Below are positions 1 to 5,220 of a stretch of DNA of 5,220 nucleotides, in pieces. The position numbers were made by a program, and so were the translations under genes. Under the pieces are notes generated by a model, which worked only from the letters and a program-made list of their open reading frames with translations, had not been told where the DNA came from and made no database searches. The DNA is taken from assembly GCA_003456855.1 (NCBI GenBank), contig DMOO01000062.1:1-5220 (forward strand), given 5' to 3'. The number at the start of each line of letters is the position of its first letter. Position 1 is the first letter of the stretch. The stretch is from Sphaerochaeta sp. (GTDB taxonomy: Bacteria > Spirochaetota > Spirochaetia > Sphaerochaetales > Sphaerochaetaceae).

Positions 1-725
1 GTGGCAATCAATCCTTTACCGATATAAATGTCGTCATCTGCATAGAGGTTTATCTTGTACAGGAAGCTGTTCTTCACGTAATCAGGTTTGTCCATCATAC
101 CGAAATGCTCCCAAAGGAATATCTCTCCAGTGTTCTTGTTTATCACTGTGAAATCTGGATGAAGATAATGTCCGTCTACAGCTCTATATGGAAATTCATA
201 TTTGTAAGGTATTCCAGCCGCAAGCAGGGAATTTGCTATGTTATATTCAGCCATAGACCTTACATATTCGCCTCTCTTGGTGCGGATCACGTATTTACCT
301 TCTTCAGGCTTTACATCGATTCCTTTATCTTCAACAAAAGCAATGATTTTATCTTCAAGCTTTATATCTAAAGGAGTTATATAACTCTTTCTGATTGGAT
401 GCAAATCTTCATATATAGAGGCAATTAGTTCTTTTTTTTCGAAATCTAGAACTTTCTTAATCTTTTTCAGTTCCTCTTTTGCAACGAAAAGAACCCGAGA
501 ATAGTAATCTTTAAGGCATAATGTCTTGATTAATGCTTTATCTTTTTCCTTGTCTAATTTGATTCCCAAGCTAGAATTCTTTGTTGTTTTATAGTAGAAG
601 CGATAGCAGCTATGGGATTTTGATATCACAATATATCCCTTCGGAGCTTTCTTTATCCATTCGCTGCAACTGCGGATGATACTCTCTAGTTTGAGTTTTC
701 TGGCAAGCAACTGTTTTCTAAGCAT
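1..725 (-). CDS. PD-(D/E)XK nuclease-like hypothetical protein, partial (C-terminus beyond the left edge)
   Basis: An open frame runs without a stop from ATG at 725-723 to the window edge, giving 241 complete codons. The next in-frame upstream codon of note is a stop at 752-750, so this is the first possible Met, and AAAAGGAG lies 7 nt before it. Residues 1-100 are Lys-rich and partly helical (for example KEELKKIKKVLDFEKKEL at 83-100). Residues 150-241 look like a PD-(D/E)XK fold: VRSMAEYNIA (155-164, Glu160), GIPYKYEFPY (171-180), HPDFTV (189-194, Asp191), LWEHFGMMD (204-212, Glu206) and YVKNSFLYK (216-224). The order E...PDF...(W)EH is one I associate with accessory restriction-endonuclease-fold proteins, with His where classical enzymes have Lys. 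The substrate is unknown; nuclease activity is inferred from motifs only. The gene is much more AT-rich than its neighbours and separated from them by 101 nt, suggesting transfer. Confidence 0.82.
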   Translation of the reverse strand, partial: MLRKQLLARKLKLESIIRSCSEWIKKAPKGYIVISKSHSCYRFYYKTTKNSSLGIKLDKEKDKALIKTLCLKDYYSRVLFVAKEELKKIKKVLDFEKKELIASIYEDLHPIRKSYITPLDIKLEDKIIAFVEDKGIDVKPEEGKYVIRTKRGEYVRSMAEYNIANSLLAAGIPYKYEFPYRAVDGHYLHPDFTVINKNTGEIFLWEHFGMMDKPDYVKNSFLYKINLYADDDIYIGKGLIA

Positions 726-732
726 ATGCGAA

Positions 733-740
733 CTCCTTTT
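733..740 (-). promoter_or_regulatory. Strong Shine-Dalgarno of the PD-(D/E)XK-like gene
   Basis: Read on the minus strand this is AAAAGGAG, followed by a 7-nt spacer (TTCGCAT) and ATG. It is the best ribosome binding site in the window and decides the start of the AT-rich gene. The aroB-like, desulfurase and thpR starts have no comparable site. Confidence 0.8.
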
Positions 741-753
741 CCAAAATGCTCAG

Positions 754-772
754 TAACATGCCACTTAACATG
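754..772. repeat. Short direct repeat TAACATG x2 in the leader of the AT-rich gene
   Basis: TAACATG occurs at 754-760 and again at 766-772, a 12-nt period, upstream of the PD-(D/E)XK-like gene. The repeat could be an operator half-site pair or chance. The rest of the 101-nt gap (726-826) shows no convincing -35/-10 pair, although a promoter must be somewhere here if the gene is transcribed separately from the thpR operon. Confidence 0.35.
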
Positions 773-799
773 GTAATGGAAATAGTGAGTAATTTGTTG

Positions 800-820
800 C
801 ACGAAAAAAGTTTTTTTGTG
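800..820 (-). terminator. Weak A-tract/T-tract palindrome after thpR, possible terminator
   Basis: On the minus strand the sequence reads CAC, seven A, C, six T, CGTG, starting a few bases after the thpR stop. The arms can pair as CAC/GTG plus an A:T stem, with one A:C mismatch and almost no loop. It lacks a G+C-rich stem and a clean downstream T-run, so it is a poor intrinsic terminator. It is listed because it is the only structured element at the operon end. Confidence 0.25.
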
Positions 821-826
821 TGGTTT

Positions 827-1408
827 TTAGAACTCCACGGTCTCCAGGGCCTCGTAGATCGGGCCGGATGGGCGGAGTGTGCTCTTGTATAGAGTCAAGC
901 CCTTCACGGTGAACGGGATGTGATTGACCTCGATGCTGTTCAGGCGAATCGAGGAGAGGTCGACACGGCGTCCAAGGGTGATGTGGGCCCTGAAGGGTTT
1001 GTCATCGAACGGGATCCTTACATCCCAGGCTGAGCGGTAGACATCCTGTGCAAGAGAGAGAAGGGTGTTGTCCCTCTCCGTGGAGCAGAAGACCGTTGCT
1101 GCGTTAGGCATGGCAAAGTAGCCAAGTCGACAGAGCTTGAGATCGAAAGGCTTGTATTTCTCAGCTACATCCTCAAGGACGCGCATCATGGCATCGGCCT
1201 GCAGAGGGCTGATGTCACCAAGGAAGGCGACAGTCATGTGGTACATGTCCTGTGACGGGAATGAACCATGGCAAGATGCCTTCAGAAGTCCTGCAAGGCG
1301 TGAAAGCTCTGCCTTCGCCTCAGGAGAGACGTCGATGGCTATGAATGCACGGAAGGTTCTGTCCTTGCCGTAGTTGCGGGGACGATGCTCAAATTTCCTA
1401 TCTGACAT
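827..1408 (-). CDS. thpR: RNA 2',3'-cyclic phosphodiesterase (ThpR/LigT family)
   Basis: This is a 193-residue protein of the 2H phosphoesterase superfamily. Family members open 2',3'-cyclic phosphates on RNA ends to 2'-phosphates, and some LigT enzymes also ligate tRNA halves in vitro. Both catalytic H-x-T motifs are visible: YHMTVAFLG (His57-Thr59) and AHITLGR (His142-Thr144). The N-terminal strand RTFRAFIAIDVSPE (17-30) matches the usual R.F.Ai.l...  opening, and the KGLTLYKSTL segment (169-178) matches the final strand. Its length is normal, with a slightly long basic N-terminus (residues 1-16). The ATG follows the thiI TAA by only 2 nt and has no Shine-Dalgarno at normal distance, so translation probably depends on ribosomes finishing thiI. 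It is the last gene of the operon. The physiological substrate is unknown. Confidence 0.93.
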   Translation of the reverse strand: MSDRKFEHRPRNYGKDRTFRAFIAIDVSPEAKAELSRLAGLLKASCHGSFPSQDMYHMTVAFLGDISPLQADAMMRVLEDVAEKYKPFDLKLCRLGYFAMPNAATVFCSTERDNTLLSLAQDVYRSAWDVRIPFDDKPFRAHITLGRRVDLSSIRLNSIEVNHIPFTVKGLTLYKSTLRPSGPIYEALETVEF

Positions 1409-1410
1409 TT

Positions 1411-2631
1411 TTATACGGTGTAAGGTACCTCGAAGACCTCTGCTTCGGCTACTGCCTTGGCAAGGAGGTCGTCGATTCCCATTTCGACATAGGACTTCTT
1501 CTCGGATGCAACTTCTGGTCTTACAAGAGGATGCTTCGGGCTGAAGATAACGCAGCAGTCATCGAAAGGAAGGATGCTGGTCTCGTAGGTTCCGATTTCA
1601 CGGGCGGTGGAGATGATCTCCTCCTTGTCCATTGCAACCAGAGGGCGGAGAACAGGGATCTCTGACATGCTGTTGGTGAAGCACATGCTCTCAAGGGTCT
1701 GGGAGGCCACCTGTCCAAGGGCTTCACCCGTGACCAGAACCTTGCACTCACGTTGCTTGGCAATCGCGTTTGCAGCCTTCATCATGCAGGCGCGCATCAT
1801 CAGTGTGTGCTCCTCTTCCTTGGAGTGCTCCTTTATCCAGAGCTCGCATTCGGTGAAATTGATGACGACAAGATTTGTGCCCTGGTTGTAAGGGGCGATG
1901 ATCCTGGCAAGGTCCTTGACCTTCTGAAGCGCCTGCTCCGATGTGTATGGATAGGCATGGAAGTAGAGGCAGTCCTGCTTGAGACCGCGCTTTGCCATTC
2001 TCCAGCCTGCCACCGGTGAATCGATTCCACCTGAAAGCAGAAGAAGGCCCTTTCCGGCTGTTCCGACAGGAAGTCCGCCAGGACCTGAGACTGGAGAGGT
2101 GTACATGTAGACCTTCTCGCGGATCTCGATTCTCAGCTCCTTCTCCGGGTTCTTGACCTTGACCTTCATATCAGGGTAGCGGTCCAGGACAACGCCACCG
2201 AGTTCGCACTCAATTTGATAGCTGTTCATGAAATAGCTCTTGTCTGCACGGCGGGATTCAACCTTGAATGTCCCTGTTCCGTCAGCGAAGGGCTCGTTCT
2301 CGATGAGTTTCTTGGCGTTCTCTACGATGTCGTTCCAGTCCTTGGTGCAGACGATGGCCTTTGAGAAGCCTACAACCCCGAAGGTTGTCCTGAGGACCTT
2401 GAAGACATGCTCATCAGGGCAGTCCTTTGCGACGTAGAGATAGAAGCGGCCTTTTTCGCGTGTGAGAACGCTTCTGTACGGATGGATCTTTATCTTGATG
2501 TTGTTCTTGAGCTTCTTCTCGAAGAATCCCCTGTTAAGGCCTTTGAGGCTTATCTCGCCGAGTCTTATCAGGAAGAGGTTGCTGTTCTGGAGATCCAGCT
2601 CCTTAGGGTTCTTCTTCTCTTTCATTTCCAT
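1411..2631 (-). CDS. thiI: tRNA 4-thiouridine synthase ThiI (rhodanese-less form)
   Basis: ThiI adenylates uridine 8 of tRNA and exchanges the oxygen for sulfur, giving s4U, a near-UV sensor; in some bacteria it also feeds thiamine thiazole synthesis. Residues 18-60 (LFLIRLGEISLKG onward) are the N-terminal ferredoxin-like domain. The THUMP domain follows, with TFKVESRRADKSYFMNS at 121-137. The PP-loop ATPase motif is LLLLSGGIDSPVAGW (196-210). Downstream are VLVTGEALGQVASQTLESM (298-316), RPLVAMDKEEI (329-339) and FDDCCVIFSPKHP (356-368), whose Cys pair is in the area of the E. coli PP-loop Cys344. The protein ends at 406 residues with no rhodanese domain, the shorter form found in Bacillus. 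Sulfur is therefore probably passed directly from the desulfurase encoded just upstream. The start at Met1 is supported by AGGAG 8 nt upstream; Met3 sits in an ATGA overlap with the desulfurase stop and is an alternative. Confidence 0.96.
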   Translation of the reverse strand: MEMKEKKNPKELDLQNSNLFLIRLGEISLKGLNRGFFEKKLKNNIKIKIHPYRSVLTREKGRFYLYVAKDCPDEHVFKVLRTTFGVVGFSKAIVCTKDWNDIVENAKKLIENEPFADGTGTFKVESRRADKSYFMNSYQIECELGGVVLDRYPDMKVKVKNPEKELRIEIREKVYMYTSPVSGPGGLPVGTAGKGLLLLSGGIDSPVAGWRMAKRGLKQDCLYFHAYPYTSEQALQKVKDLARIIAPYNQGTNLVVINFTECELWIKEHSKEEEHTLMMRACMMKAANAIAKQRECKVLVTGEALGQVASQTLESMCFTNSMSEIPVLRPLVAMDKEEIISTAREIGTYETSILPFDDCCVIFSPKHPLVRPEVASEKKSYVEMGIDDLLAKAVAEAEVFEVPYTV

Positions 2632-3785
2632 AGTCCTAACTCCTGTCTGGCCTGTCTGAGGGCGTTGCAGAGCCCCTGGACCTGGTCATCTGTGTTGTCC
2701 GCACCGATTGAGATCCTTATGCTGGACATCCTGTCCATTGGATCTGTATTCATGGCTGCAAGGACGCACTCCGCCTTTCCCCTGGAATTCGAGGAGCAGG
2801 CGCTGCCTGCGGAGAGGCAGAAGCCCTTGTCTGACATGACTCTGAGAAACACCTCCGACGGTACGGGTCTTACGGAGATGTTGAGGATGTAAGGGGAGGC
2901 CTTCGGGTTTTCAAAAGTTCCACACTCAACTGGTGAGATGATCTTGAATCCACACTCTCTCGCTGCTGAGACAAGGCTTTCCCTATATGAATATACTTTA
3001 TTGTAATTGATTTCAATTGAAGATGTTATATCCTCCAAGGCTGCACCCATCGCACAGATTCCAGCAAGGTTCTCCGTTCCTGCACGGAGGCCTTTCTCCT
3101 GTCCGCCGCCACGTGAGAGGGAGCTTATAGCCTTGCTTCTGCACCAGAGGATTCCGACGCCCCTTGGACCGCAGAACTTGTGGGCGCTGAAGGCTGCGCT
3201 GTCCAGGTCCTCCTGCTCTGGGTTGAATGGAATCTTTCCAAGTGCCTGGACGGCATCGCAGTGGATGTGGATCGGACGGCCGATCTGTCTTGAATACTCT
3301 CTGACTATCTTGACTGCGCCAACGGTGTCCAGGACTGTGCCTGTCACGTTGTTGACCTTCATAAGACAGACCATTCTGACCTTGTCGTTCAAAGCTGCAC
3401 GAAGGTCCTCGAGGTTGAGGTATCCACCTGGGCATCTGATTGCCGTGAACTTCCAGCCAGCGTTCTCGAGGGTCTTCCTGAACTCCAGAACCGCTGAATG
3501 CTCGATGCCTGTTGTGATTATCTCGCCTGGAGATGGTGACTGGAGCAGGGAGGAGAGGACGATCGAGTCGCTTTCTGTTCCGCCGCTGGTGAAGTATACA
3601 TCCTTGGCCTTGGCCCCAAGGAGGCCTGCAATGTGGGCGCGCTCTTGATCAAGGCGGGCCTTGGCCTCTTGTCCAAGAGGGTGAGTTGAGGATGGATTGC
3701 CTATGTATTTGCAGGCGGTCTCTGAATATACGTCTATGGCATGCCTACTCATGGGAGTGGTAGCCGTCCAGTCGAAATAGTGCAT
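2622..3785 (-). CDS. Cysteine desulfurase, class V aminotransferase fold (NifS/IscS/NifZ type)
   Basis: This PLP enzyme turns cysteine into alanine and a protein-bound persulfide. I place the start at 3785 (MHYFDWTATTP, 387 residues) because family members begin at this YFD..ATTP strand. The frame stays open up to ATG 3839, but that start would overlap the previous gene by 41 nt with no good ribosome site. Numbered from 3785, motifs are FTSGGTESDS (65-74), GIEHSAVLE (93-101, PLP-stacking His96), HCDAVQALGK (175-184), SAHKFCGPRG (200-209, PLP lysine Lys203), GGGQEKGLRAGTEN (226-239) and SAGSACSS (325-332, catalytic Cys330). The long Cys loop marks a class I (NifS/IscS) enzyme. One oddity is NNVTG at 145-149, where NNE(T/I)G is usual. 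Overlap with thiI argues for a dedicated ThiI sulfur donor, like B. subtilis NifZ; a general Fe-S assembly role is not excluded, but no iscU-like scaffold gene is seen here. Confidence 0.94.
   Translation of the reverse strand: MHYFDWTATTPMSRHAIDVYSETACKYIGNPSSTHPLGQEAKARLDQERAHIAGLLGAKAKDVYFTSGGTESDSIVLSSLLQSPSPGEIITTGIEHSAVLEFRKTLENAGWKFTAIRCPGGYLNLEDLRAALNDKVRMVCLMKVNNVTGTVLDTVGAVKIVREYSRQIGRPIHIHCDAVQALGKIPFNPEQEDLDSAAFSAHKFCGPRGVGILWCRSKAISSLSRGGGQEKGLRAGTENLAGICAMGAALEDITSSIEINYNKVYSYRESLVSAARECGFKIISPVECGTFENPKASPYILNISVRPVPSEVFLRVMSDKGFCLSAGSACSSNSRGKAECVLAAMNTDPMDRMSSIRISIGADNTDDQVQGLCNALRQARQELGLWK
2640..2644 (-). promoter_or_regulatory. Shine-Dalgarno of thiI inside the desulfurase 3' end
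   Basis: AGGAG on the minus strand lies 8 nt before thiI Met1, within the last codons of the desulfurase gene. It favours Met1 (a 10-nt overlap of the two genes) over Met3, which would be 14 nt away but forms an ATGA stop/start overlap. Either way the two genes are translationally coupled. Confidence 0.65.
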
Positions 3786-3791
3786 ACGGGG

Positions 3792-3821
3792 ATTATAATC
3801 AGACTGAGGGATACATGACAA
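3792..3821 (-). promoter_or_regulatory. Candidate promoter in front of the cysteine desulfurase, leaderless geometry
   Basis: Read on the minus strand: TTGTCA (3821-3816, 5 of 6 to consensus), an 18-nt spacer, TATAAT (3797-3792, perfect), then 6 nt (CCCCGT) and the ATG at 3785. Transcription would start at or beside the A of the ATG, giving a message with no 5' leader. This fits the absence of a Shine-Dalgarno. The TATAAT lies in the self-complementary GATTATAATC between the two genes. It could be chance in a short AT-rich gap. Confidence 0.35.
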
Positions 3822-4842
3822 GCTTCTTGACGATCTCATCGTCCAGAGGCCTTATCTCATACTCGCCCTGGTCCTTCAGAAGGACGAAGTTCACAACGCC
3901 GTTTACGGCCTTCTTGTCCTTGCCAAGCTGGTTCTTGTAGTCCATCCAGTCACCGCGCTGGATCTTGTAGTTTGTGTCGTAGCCGTAGTAGGCGAACAGC
4001 TTGATGACACCAGCGCAGAACTCTGGTGTGCAGAGACCAAGCTCCTTGCTTGCCTCGACGGATTTGCAGATTCCCCAGGCCTCAGCCTGTCCAGATGACC
4101 ACTGAAGGCGTGACATGCTCTCAAGGGCATGGGCGAAGGTGCTGCCGACCGTCAGAGCGGATCTGATTCCCAGTCTCTCATACGGGTCATTGTCCACATA
4201 GCTCTTCTTGACCTGAAGTGAGATTGTGATTACAGCCTTCAAGGTCTCCTGGTCACGGTCCATGATCTTCTGCTTCTGGGCTGCCAGGATGTTGAAGAGG
4301 CTGTCGTCCTTTGTCAGAAGGCTGTGCTTCAGGACGGTTGCAAAGCCGTTCATGAAGTCCTTGTTGGAAAGGGACCTCAGGCTGTCAGTGCAGATCAGGA
4401 CCTCGTTTGCAGGGAAGAACGTTCCGACTATGTCCTTTGCGAATCTGAAATTGATTGAGGTCTTGCCTCCAAGGGAGGCGTCTGCCATGGCCATGAAGGT
4501 CGTTGGTATGAGGATGACCTTGCAGCCGCGCATGTAGATGGATGCAGCAAAGGCTGTGATGTCGCAGATCATTCCGCCGCCGAGGGCGATGAAGGTGCAG
4601 TCACGGCCAAGGTTGGAATCTATTGCGGTGCTGAGGATCCTCTCCAGACAGGTGAAGCTCTTTGAGGATTCGCCTGCCTCCAGAATCACGTTGGGAGTGG
4701 GGAGCGGGCGGACCATCTTGGCGGTGTTGCTGTCGCAGACCCATAGGGTGTTGCTGCCGTATGTACCGACATGATAAGAGAGGTCGGTGAAGTCATCGGC
4801 CAAAAGAACCTTTGTTCCAAGACAATTAAGAAATTCCCGCAT
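3799..4842 (-). CDS. aroB: 3-dehydroquinate synthase homologue (AroB-like) with zinc-binding residues replaced
   Basis: The 347-residue length and motif order match dehydroquinate synthase, the second shikimate-pathway enzyme, which cyclises DAHP using NAD and a metal. Preserved motifs are AGESSK (56-61), the NAD loop LGGGMICD (87-94), FAASIYMRG (98-106), IPTTFMAMADASLGGKTSIN (112-131), KDIVGTFFPA (136-145), Lys172, DNDPYERLGIR (217-227), His238 and KDKK (308-311). In the family the zinc is held by Glu (GxAEVxK), His (NFGHTxGHA) and His (HGEAVAxG). Here these segments read GFATVLK (Thr169), TVGSTFAHA (Ser234) and SGQAEAWG (Ser250). The codons ACC, AGC and TCT are in an otherwise intact frame, so this is not a frameshift. 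Dehydroquinate synthase activity is therefore doubtful; a changed reaction, a structural role or regulation are all possible. The start has no Shine-Dalgarno. It lies 31 nt after the preceding gene and 13 nt before the desulfurase. Confidence 0.85.
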   Translation of the reverse strand: MREFLNCLGTKVLLADDFTDLSYHVGTYGSNTLWVCDSNTAKMVRPLPTPNVILEAGESSKSFTCLERILSTAIDSNLGRDCTFIALGGGMICDITAFAASIYMRGCKVILIPTTFMAMADASLGGKTSINFRFAKDIVGTFFPANEVLICTDSLRSLSNKDFMNGFATVLKHSLLTKDDSLFNILAAQKQKIMDRDQETLKAVITISLQVKKSYVDNDPYERLGIRSALTVGSTFAHALESMSRLQWSSGQAEAWGICKSVEASKELGLCTPEFCAGVIKLFAYYGYDTNYKIQRGDWMDYKNQLGKDKKAVNGVVNFVLLKDQGEYEIRPLDDEIVKKLVMYPSV

Positions 4843-4848
4843 GGATAT

Positions 4849-4877
4849 ATTGTAATACGAGAAATTAGGTTCTTCAA
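4849..4877 (-). promoter_or_regulatory. Candidate promoter in front of the aroB-like gene, leaderless geometry
   Basis: On the minus strand: TTGAAG (4877-4872, 4 of 6 to consensus, covering the stop of the preceding gene), a 17-nt spacer, TACAAT (4854-4849, 5 of 6), then 6 nt (ATATCC) and ATG. The -10 to ATG distance is the same 6 nt as at the desulfurase, and this start also lacks a Shine-Dalgarno. It remains a pattern match only. Confidence 0.33.
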
Positions 4878-5220
4878 TCGAGCAATTTAAGAATTCTATT
4901 GTAAGTTCGTCTCAATTCAGGCAGGTCCACAAGGTCCATGATGCTGAGAAGTGTGTAGGCGCTGTTGTTCACCGCCTCGGAGAAGCTTCTGTTCACATGC
5001 ATGAAGATTCCCAGCTTGGAGTTCGACCTTGTGGAGTTTCCTCCGGATGCCAGCAGCTCGATGAATCCAATCTTGCCTTTCTCCCTGAGAGGAGAGAGCT
5101 TCATCACCTGATGCAGGTAAGGAAGAAGCTCCTGTATAGTATCCACGTAGTAGACCGTCTGGCTTGGCTTCTCGATGAAGTTGTCCTCCTCGAAGCGGAC
5201 ACGGCCGCTGAGGGTGATGA
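4874..5220 (-). CDS. Unrecognised protein, C-terminal 114 residues (start beyond the right edge)
   Basis: The frame is open from the window edge to TGA at 4876-4874. It continues upstream of the GTG at 5146 (preceding residues include GRVRFEEDNFIEKPS and QTVYYVDTI), so that GTG is internal rather than the start. The visible part is soluble, with no membrane segment. A strand-rich beginning is followed by IQELLPYLHQVMKL, an EKGKIGFIELLAS strand, and a likely helical tail (SAYTLLSIMDLVDL, RRTYNRILKLLD). G+C content and codon use match the genes that follow. I do not recognise the family and assign no function. It ends 31 nt before the aroB-like gene and is probably the preceding operon member. 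Confidence 0.72.
   Translation of the reverse strand, partial: ITLSGRVRFEEDNFIEKPSQTVYYVDTIQELLPYLHQVMKLSPLREKGKIGFIELLASGGNSTRSNSKLGIFMHVNRSFSEAVNNSAYTLLSIMDLVDLPELRRTYNRILKLLD

Noticed and set aside
105..371. An 88-codon plus-strand open frame in the AT-rich zone.
   Set aside because: It is antisense to the 241-codon open frame, which has a strong ribosome binding site and recognisable motifs.
2407..2892. A 161-codon plus-strand open frame spanning the thiI/desulfurase boundary.
   Set aside because: It is antisense to two genes with complete motif sets; its Leu/Glu-rich composition is a by-product of their codon use.
3007..3648. A 213-codon open frame on the plus strand.
   Set aside because: It lies wholly antisense to the well-supported desulfurase, shows no family motif, and is the kind of long shadow frame a G+C-moderate gene leaves on its other strand.
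3786..3839. An 18-residue N-terminal extension of the desulfurase starting at 3839.
   Set aside because: It reuses the 3' end of the aroB-like gene in another frame, lacks a good ribosome site, and precedes the point where the family's conserved N-terminus begins.
1684..4126. A shared string ACATGCTCTCAAGGG near 1684 in thiI and near 4112 in the aroB-like gene.
   Set aside because: Both copies encode Leu-Glu-Ser-Met in frame with the same preferred codons. The match is best explained by codon use, not by a repeat element.
4874..5146. GTG at 5146 as the start of the rightmost gene.
   Set aside because: The frame continues open to the window edge with protein-like sequence before the GTG, and no Shine-Dalgarno is seen there.

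Overview
The window is a stretch of bacterial chromosome read almost entirely on the minus strand. Two zones differ in composition. Positions 1-725 are clearly AT-rich (for example 16 G+C of 60 at 421-480). From about 830 onward the sequence is near or above half G+C (34 of 60 at 1201-1260). No RNA gene, CRISPR array, insertion sequence or transposase is visible.

In transcription order (right to left) the G+C-richer zone holds: an unrecognised protein entering from beyond the right edge (4874-5220); an AroB-like protein (3799-4842); a NifS/IscS-type cysteine desulfurase (2622-3785); the tRNA 4-thiouridine synthase ThiI (1411-2631); and the RNA 2',3'-cyclic phosphodiesterase ThpR (827-1408). 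Spacing is very tight (31, 13, -10 and 2 nt), so this looks like one operon. The desulfurase and ThiI make a sulfur-relay pair like the NifZ-ThiI pair of Bacillus subtilis. The desulfurase takes sulfur from cysteine and this ThiI, which lacks the rhodanese domain, puts it on tRNA uridine 8. ThpR adds a third RNA-related enzyme.

The most unusual item is the AroB-like protein. It keeps the dehydroquinate synthase fold motifs (GGGxxxD, PTT...DAS.GGKT, DxDPxExxGIR, H238). However, all three positions where the family binds catalytic zinc (Glu, His, His) are Thr169, Ser234 and Ser250. It is either a pseudo-enzyme or a re-purposed sugar-phosphate-cyclase relative.

Beyond a 101-nt gap lies the AT-rich zone. 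It holds the first 241 codons of a protein with PD-(D/E)XK nuclease-like motifs, cut off by the left edge of the window. Its composition and strong separate ribosome binding site suggest a later-acquired gene.

The host cannot be fixed from this window. The desulfurase N-terminus (HYFDW), a rhodanese-less ThiI with a dedicated desulfurase, and the general protein style would fit a treponeme-like spirochaete. A Firmicute is a reasonable alternative. This is a weak inference.
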